A DNA stretch of 64,000 nucleotides, from NCBI GenBank assembly GCA_022599515.1, contig JAHZMC010000086.1, positions 1 to 64,000 on the forward strand. Reading direction: 5' to 3'. Position 1 is the stretch's first letter. Every line of letters begins with the position of its first letter. The notes below the pieces were generated by a model. The model worked only from the letters and a program-made list of their open reading frames with translations, did no database searches and was not told where the DNA came from. The translations under genes and the position numbers were made by a program. This document shows, one piece after another, positions 59,885 to 64,000 of the stretch. Source of the stretch: Betaproteobacteria bacterium. Lineage in GTDB: Bacteria; Pseudomonadota; Gammaproteobacteria; Burkholderiales; Methylophilaceae.

Positions 59885-60871
59885 CTATTGCACCGCCGTC
59901 CGCATAGCTACGCGCATTACTGCACTTCTTGCGCGAGGATTTGCTTTCACTTCAGCTTCACTCGGCTTAATGGCTTTTCCGACAGAAACAAGTCGTGATT
60001 GCGGCAAATCTTTTGCCTTCACTGGAAAGTTAGAAGGCAAATCATCACGATCTGCCTCGCTCTTAATAAAACGCTTTACTGCTCTATCTTCCAAAGAATG
60101 AAAGCTAATCACCACCAAACGCCCATCTTCTGCCAGCAAATTCAAGCATTGCGGCAAAATTAACGATAATTCCTCAAGCTCCTGATTTGCGAAAATCCGT
60201 AAAGCTTGAAAGGTACGCGTTGCAGGGTTCTTACCCGGCTCGACCTTGGGGATTGCACTTGCCACGATCTTGGCAAGCTCCCCTGTAGTGGTGATGGCGC
60301 ACCCGTCTGTGCGCTCCTTAATAATCGCCCTTGCAACCTGCTTAGCAAACCGTTCTTCACCATAATGTTTTATCACCTCTCCTAATTGTTTTTCCGTTAT
60401 TGTTTCCAATAACGCCGCTACCGTTTTGCCGCGCGTCTGGTCCATCCGCATATCCAATGGGCCATTCAACCTAAAACTAAAACCTCGCTCACCCACATCT
60501 ACCTGCGGTGATGAAATCCCTAAATCCATCAAAATACCGTCAACACTGGTTAACTGATGCTTTGCCGCCAACTGATTCAATTCTGAAAAATGCAAATGCT
60601 CCATATAAAAACGCGGGTCATCAATTGCCTCACCTGCGGCATAAGCCGCCATGTCCTGATCAATCGCGAATAAACGTCCCTTTGGGCCTAATTGACTCAG
60701 AATTCTCTTGCTATGCCCACCGCGGCCAAACGTACAATCGATATACGTACCGTCTTTTTTAATCGCCAACGCATCCACTGCCTCAGCCAATAAAACGGTG
60801 ATATGTGATGATTGCTCAGAATCTGCTGCCCCCAATACTGAAGAGGGCGCCACTTCAGCGCCCTTTGTCAT
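59885..60871 (-). CDS. rsmH: 16S rRNA m4C1402 methyltransferase RsmH
   Basis: This 328-residue SAM methyltransferase has HITVLLAEAVDAL, the SAM site YIDCTFGRGGHSKRIL, LMDLGISSPQVDVGERGFSF and GPLDMRMD. The C-terminal VISFHSLEDRAVKRF completes the family pattern. It methylates N4 of C1402 in 16S rRNA. The first 20 residues before the conserved core are not conserved. The start overlaps the mraZ stop. Confidence 0.97.
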   Translation of the reverse strand: MTKGAEVAPSSVLGAADSEQSSHITVLLAEAVDALAIKKDGTYIDCTFGRGGHSKRILSQLGPKGRLFAIDQDMAAYAAGEAIDDPRFYMEHLHFSELNQLAAKHQLTSVDGILMDLGISSPQVDVGERGFSFRLNGPLDMRMDQTRGKTVAALLETITEKQLGEVIKHYGEERFAKQVARAIIKERTDGCAITTTGELAKIVASAIPKVEPGKNPATRTFQALRIFANQELEELSLILPQCLNLLAEDGRLVVISFHSLEDRAVKRFIKSEADRDDLPSNFPVKAKDLPQSRLVSVGKAIKPSEAEVKANPRARSAVMRVAMRTAVQ

Positions 60872-61317
60872 AGTGAGAAACCTTCTAGTTCCGATGGCAT
60901 TTCAAACTCACCATCCTCATTTATGGCTTCCTGACTCTGCCTAAACCAAGCTTCTTTACTCCACAGCTCAAAGTGACTCCCTTGACCAATTAACATGACT
61001 TCTTTTTCCAATCCAGCCAACTCACGCAATACAGGAGAAACCAATAATCGTCCAGCGCTATCCAAACTAATATCTTCCGCATAACCAACCAAACGACGCT
61101 GTAATGCAGCCGACTTTTTATCAAAGCTGGATAAACTCATGATTTTGGATTGAATAGGCTCCCAAGCTGACGCTGGGTAGAGCAACAAACACGGATGCGA
61201 ATGCGCAGTTAACACAATCTCGCCTGCGGATTGCACAAGCAGTGCTTCGCGGTGCTTAGCTGGAATCGCTAAACGCCCTTTTGCATCCATATTAAGATTT
61301 GTTGCACCCTTAAACAC
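60868..61317 (-). CDS. mraZ: Transcriptional regulator MraZ
   Basis: This 149-residue protein has two AbrB-like (SpoVT) repeats: FKGATNLNMDAKGRLAIPAKHR at the start and GYAEDISLDSAGRLLVSPVLRE near residue 75. It starts with GTG, as the MFxGA start is conserved in the family. MraZ represses or tunes its own dcw operon by binding GTGGG-type direct repeats, which are found in the promoter just upstream. Confidence 0.96.
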   Translation of the reverse strand: MFKGATNLNMDAKGRLAIPAKHREALLVQSAGEIVLTAHSHPCLLLYPASAWEPIQSKIMSLSSFDKKSAALQRRLVGYAEDISLDSAGRLLVSPVLRELAGLEKEVMLIGQGSHFELWSKEAWFRQSQEAINEDGEFEMPSELEGFSL

Positions 61318-61395
61318 TTTAATCCGCAGCCTTTGTGTTTGTTAAAAATTTGCGGGCGATGAGAAATGGTTAATCCCTTAGCAACTTAACCATTT

Positions 61396-61434
61396 CCCAC
61401 AAAACACCACTTCTCCCCACTGCTGACCACTATA
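61396..61434 (-). promoter_or_regulatory. dcw promoter -10 with four MraZ-type operator repeats
   Basis: Reading the minus strand from 61430, GTGGT, GTGGG, GTGGT and GTGGG begin exactly 10 bp apart (starting at 61430, 61420, 61410 and 61400). This is the spacing of known MraZ boxes. The first repeat overlaps a TATAGT -10 box (61434-61429). TTGCAA at 61457-61452 is the only -35 candidate at 17-bp spacing. Confidence 0.85.
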
Positions 61435-61437
61435 GAT

Positions 61438-61466
61438 AAAAAAAAAGCGCTTTGCAAGCACTTTTT
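61438..61466 (-). terminator. Terminator-like hairpin overlapping the dcw -35 region
   Basis: On the minus strand AAAAAGTGCTT (61466-61456) pairs with AAGCGCTTTTT (61452-61442), a continuous 11-bp stem with one G-T around GCA, followed by a T run to 61438. On the plus strand the G-T becomes a C-A mismatch, so the minus-strand RNA is the better hairpin. No minus-strand gene directly upstream explains it. Confidence 0.6.
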
Positions 61467-61650
61467 AATGTTTTTTCTTTACAAGACAATGACTTAGCGT
61501 CTTTTTGCATAAAAAACAAATTTGTTAATAAACATATAGTTATGCGACTTACTGAATGTCATCTATCACTAGTTTTTGGTAGGTGGTTGAATTAGTTGAA
61601 ATGCGAAAAGTTATATCAATAATAGGCCAATACGCTACTGATTCAGATGT
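61467..61650. other. Divergent spacer between mraZ and rnpB
   Basis: AT-rich, no coding signal. The start of rnpB transcription is suggested by TAAAAT at 61651-61656, seven bases before the mature 5' end. Confidence 0.5.
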
Positions 61651-61662
61651 TAAAATAAACGC

Positions 61663-62002
61663 GAAGTTAGCCAGACAGTCGCCGTCACGCTTTGCAGTGA
61701 GGGAGGAAAGTCCGGGCTGCAAAGAGCAGGATGACGGCTAACGGCCGTACGCCGTGAGGCGAGGAATAGGGCCACAGAGACGAGTCGGTTCGACCTGCGA
61801 GCACGCTTTTTAGCGAGCTTGCGTCGAAACGGGTGAAACGCGGTAACCTCCATCTGCAGCAAGACCAAATAGACTGGTAATAGGCGTTGCTCGCGCTGCC
61901 AGTGGGTAGGTTGCTCGAGCGTGTGAGTAATTGCACGCCTAGATGAATGACTGTCCGTGTAGCAATACACGACAAAACCCGGCTTATCGGCTGACTTCAC
62001 AT
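61663..62002 (+). ncRNA. rnpB: RNase P RNA (bacterial type A)
   Basis: The conserved core is clear. The 5' end GAAGTTAGCC pairs with GGCTGACTTC at 61989-61998 (helix P1). GAGGAAAGTCCGGGCT follows near 61701, then GGGTGAAACGCGGTAACC, CAGAACC-like loop regions and the closing AAACCCGGCTTATCGG. The RNA is the catalytic part of RNase P, which removes 5' leaders from tRNA precursors. The exact 3' end is uncertain by a few bases. It is head-to-head with mraZ. Confidence 0.96.
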
Positions 62003-62299
62003 TCGACTTGCCGCTTTAGCGGCTAGCGAGAATGGGGACACCCCTTGCGGGTGTGGGACATTGATTATGCTATATACTAAATTAATGCAAACCATATCAT
62101 TCCAACCCCAGTTTTTATGGAAAACTGGGGAATTTTATTTTAAGCAATGCGTGAACAATAGGCTACCCAAGCGACTTGGCTTTGTTTAAAAAAGTACTGG
62201 GTATAAAATATGGCACATGATTAATTGTGCTGTATATAAGTCCGAGATAAGTAATTAAGCCAAAACTTTTCCGCAGTGTCGCGCTAAAAAGCTACTTGA
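62003..62299. other. Intergenic stretch after rnpB
   Basis: It contains two small hairpins (GCCGCT-TTA-GCGGC near 62011 and ACACCC/GGGTGT near 62038), then the rnpB terminator at 62106. Nothing coding is recognised. Confidence 0.5.
62106..62141 (+). terminator. Rho-independent terminator after rnpB
   Basis: CCCCAGTTTT (62106-62115) and AAAACTGGGG (62121-62130) form a perfect 10-bp stem, followed by AATTTTATTTT. It lies about 100 bases beyond the mature RNase P RNA, so the primary transcript needs 3' trimming. Confidence 0.88.
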
Positions 62300-62440
62300 C
62301 GGATTGACAAAATTATTTGTTGGCGCATTGTAAGTGGTGTTGGTTTGGGGATTGCGGTCTCAATTGTCGGATTTATCTTATCGTTATATTTTCAGTTGTT
62401 TTTAGCCATATCCACAGCGGAGGTGATTAGTGCCACTTGA
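62300..62440 (+). other. Possible coding fragment with one membrane helix, overlapping the next gene
   Basis: The frame is open from after a TGA at 62297-62299 to a TGA at 62438-62440. It reads a hydrophobic helix, GVGLGIAVSIVGFILSLYFQ, then LFLAISTAEVISAT. There is no ATG or GTG start; only a TTG at 62345 is available. It overlaps the next CDS start by 11 bases. It may be a small coupled gene or the tail of a lost one. Confidence 0.25.
62417..62426 (+). promoter_or_regulatory. Unusually strong ribosome-binding site before the unknown membrane protein
   Basis: CGGAGGTGAT matches nearly all of the anti-Shine-Dalgarno sequence and lies at suitable spacing before GTG 62430. It is the strongest in the window and fixes the start of a gene that otherwise begins with a weak codon. 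Confidence 0.75.
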
Positions 62441-63092
62441 AATATTTGGGTCAGTTTTAGGAGTTTCGATTTCTGTTATATTTGGGGTAATAGGTATTTA
62501 TCTCACTATTAAAAGCCGATATCCTGGTCAAATTACATTCGTCAATGAACAGACAATAGAGTCATTCGATGCAGTTGGAAGCACTGTAGATGGACTCTCC
62601 GTCACTTATTATGGGCAAGAGATTAAAGACAATCTTGTTTTATTGAATGGCGCATTTATTAATACAGGTAAAACAGACATAACAACAAGCATGGTAGAGC
62701 AGCCAATTACTTTAAAATTACTAGATGGATACAAGTGGCTATCAGGAAAGGTAGTTCAATCAAAAGTTGAATCAAAGCTTGTGCCAATTAACAGTAATAC
62801 AATTTCGATATCAACTGGCTTGTTTAGGTGTGGTGAATGTGTAAGATTTCACGCTTTAGCACAACTTCCTGACAATAAAAATGGTGTAAGTAATGCTAGA
62901 AATTTAAAGAAGTCAATTGAATTTAAGCATCGCATTACAAATACTAGAAGCATTAATGAAGAGAGTATTTATCAAACTCAAGCTAAGCCTAACACTATTA
63001 TTGTAAATGGATCTGTTTTTTTTAAATCAATATTAATTCTATTTTGTGCTTCTATTGCACTAACAAGTTTGATTATGAAAACAATTTACTAA
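62430..63092 (+). CDS. Unknown membrane-anchored protein with N- and C-terminal helices
   Basis: 220 residues that I do not recognise. A membrane helix at about 5-27 (IFGSVLGVSISVIFGVIGIYL) is followed by a beta-rich soluble domain (about 32-195) and a second helix at about 197-216 (FFKSILILFCASIALTSLI). The domain contains NLVLLNGAFINTGKTDITT and PITLKLLDGYKWL, a beta-sandwich-like pattern, and a C-G-E-C pair at residues 134-137. The GTG start follows a near-perfect ribosome-binding site. The AT-rich base use and position beside rnpB suggest an accessory gene. The frame continues for 43 codons beyond the stop with another hydrophobic segment. Confidence 0.75.
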   Translation: MPLEIFGSVLGVSISVIFGVIGIYLTIKSRYPGQITFVNEQTIESFDAVGSTVDGLSVTYYGQEIKDNLVLLNGAFINTGKTDITTSMVEQPITLKLLDGYKWLSGKVVQSKVESKLVPINSNTISISTGLFRCGECVRFHALAQLPDNKNGVSNARNLKKSIEFKHRITNTRSINEESIYQTQAKPNTIIVNGSVFFKSILILFCASIALTSLIMKTIY

Positions 63093-63224
63093 GTTAAATA
63101 TACCTCAATTTGGTTTCCTCTCAGCCACATAGCATTAATAATATTCTTATGCGGAATGGCTGCTTCTATTGTGATGGACTACAAAAAAAACCAGAGAATT
63201 TTGCGAATAATTAACGAAGCCTGA
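63093..63224 (+). other. In-frame open stretch after the unknown protein's stop
   Basis: Directly after TAA 63090-63092 the same frame stays open to TGA 63222-63224. It encodes a plausible membrane helix (HIALIIFLCGMAASIVM) and a basic tail (DYKKNQRILRII). It has no good start of its own. It could be the former C-terminus of a longer protein cut by a stop mutation, or chance. Confidence 0.25.
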
Positions 63225-63332
63225 AAGGGTGTGTAGTATTTCTAACTACATTTAATCGTTAGTTGCGCCATCGGAAAACAGAGCTTTTTCATGCATCCTC
63301 TTTCAACTGCAACTCAAACTCTAATCTAGGCC

Positions 63333-64000
63333 TTAAACCCCCACTACCTTCCACCCAACCACACCTCCCGCCCTTAACGGCACCAACACATCCCCATCAT
63401 AAGGATAACTCTCAGGAACCGTCCAACTCTCTTTCGCTAAAGTGACCTGCTTAGCATTTCTAGGCAATCCATAAAAATCTGCACCATAAAAACTCGCAAA
63501 TCCTTCTAGCTTATCCAAAGCATTAGCTGCTTCAAACACTTCTGCATACAACTCAATAGCCGCATGCGCTGTATACATGCCTGCGCAGCCACACATCGCC
63601 TCTTTAGCATTTTTTGCATGAGGCGCGCTATCGGTTCCCAAGAAAAACTTTGGACTACCAGACGTTGCTGCCTTTACCAAGGCCAAACGATGCTCTTCCC
63701 GCTTTAATATTGGTAAACAATAATGATGCGGACGAATACCACCTTTGAACATGTCATTGCGATTCATCAATAGATGATGCGCCGTGATTGTCGCCGCTAC
63801 ATTATCCCCCGCCGCTGCTACAAAGTCCGCCGCATCTTTAGTCGTAATATGCTCGAATATGACTTTTAAGTTTGGGTATTTGGCGATAAGCGGCCTCATA
63901 TGGCGATCAATAAACACCTTCTCACGATCAAACACATCCACATCGGCATCCGTCACTTCTGCATGCACCAATAAAGGCAATCCCGCTTTTTGCATGGCAG
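63333..64000 (-). CDS. pyrC: Dihydroorotase, C-terminal two thirds (5' end outside window)
   Basis: This runs off the right edge. The visible residues match class II homodimeric Pyr[11 protein letters not shown] (zinc His), [67 protein letters not shown], and the catalytic Asp in [11 protein letters not shown]. The end [19 protein letters not shown] is typical. The Met at 63995 is internal (family sequence EAMQK), so this is not the start. It converts carbamoyl aspartate to dihydroorotate in pyrimidine synthesis. Confidence 0.95.
   Translation of the reverse strand, partial: AMQKAGLPLLVHAEVTDADVDVFDREKVFIDRHMRPLIAKYPNLKVIFEHITTKDAADFVAAAGDNVAATITAHHLLMNRNDMFKGGIRPHHYCLPILKREEHRLALVKAATSGSPKFFLGTDSAPHAKNAKEAMCGCAGMYTAHAAIELYAEVFEAANALDKLEGFASFYGADFYGLPRNAKQVTLAKESWTVPESYPYDGDVLVPLRAGGVVGWKVVGV

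Noticed and set aside
61650..62000. Minus-strand frames of 116 and 96 codons
   Set aside because: They lie antisense to RNase P RNA, whose base-paired GC-rich structure creates chance open frames.

Overview
The window is a piece of a moderately AT-rich betaproteobacterial chromosome. A complete mraZ-to-lpxC division and wall cluster, a stand-alone pqqA (PQQ precursor), quinone-linked pyrD, tgt-yajC-secDF and the leuA-pssA order together suggest a methylotroph of the Methylophilaceae (Methylotenera/Methylophilus type). That placement is inferred from gene content and protein style, not from a database search.

Layout. 1-1834: the 3' end of a copper-peptide RiPP operon, with a precursor made of tandem EGKCG-type motifs (HvfA-like), a DUF692/MNIO iron oxidase (HvfB/BufB-like) and a DUF2063 partner (HvfC/BufC-like). 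1835-2454: no intact gene, plus a decayed fragment of a repeat-type surface protein. 2451-3869 (-): a sodium:solute symporter, then tRNA-Arg(ACG) and about 0.75 kb of gene-poor DNA. 4869-5121: a broken alanine dehydrogenase gene. 5140-11652: a putrescine/GABA catabolic operon (PuuD-, PuuA- and PuuC-like proteins, GabD, GabT) ending in succinate. 11731-13975: tdh-kbl (threonine to glycine plus acetyl-CoA). 13994-17397: a HAD phosphatase, an LtaS-like membrane sulfatase-fold protein, and a 23-codon pqqA on the minus strand. 17742-24594: tRNA-Lys, ffh, a CcsA/YpjD-like protein, a HAD-IB phosphatase, a DMT permease, leuA and pssA. 24812-34055: a diguanylate cyclase, then tgt and yajC-secD-secF with a two-subunit bacterioferritin plus bfd cassette between them, then a CorC-like protein. 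34146-36765: clpS-clpA. 36800-42816 (-): GST, pyrD, cca, an NDUFA9-like NAD-binding protein, slt and a 60-aa membrane protein. 42831-61317 (-): the dcw cluster, read as mraZ-rsmH-ftsL-ftsI-murE-murF-mraY-murD-ftsW-murG-murC-murB-ddl-ftsQ-ftsA-ftsZ-lpxC. 61663-62002: rnpB, divergent from mraZ. 62430-63092: an unknown two-helix membrane protein. 63333-64000 (-): pyrC, running off the window.

How the parts work together. The dcw genes make lipid-II precursors (MurB-G, Ddl, MraY), build the division ring (FtsZ, A, Q, L, W, I) and start lipid A (LpxC). They sit behind a promoter carrying four GTGGK repeats spaced 10 bp, the expected MraZ operator. The puu-gab and tdh-kbl genes turn polyamines and threonine into central metabolites. 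The bacterioferritin pair divides its work: one subunit keeps the ferroxidase ligands and the other the heme-binding Met52. Bfd, behind a Fur-box-like promoter, would release the iron.

The most interesting items are the HvfA-like precursor with identical 63-bp repeats next to its modifying enzymes, the stand-alone pqqA, the complementary bacterioferritin pair, the alanine dehydrogenase relic, and the unknown membrane protein beside rnpB.
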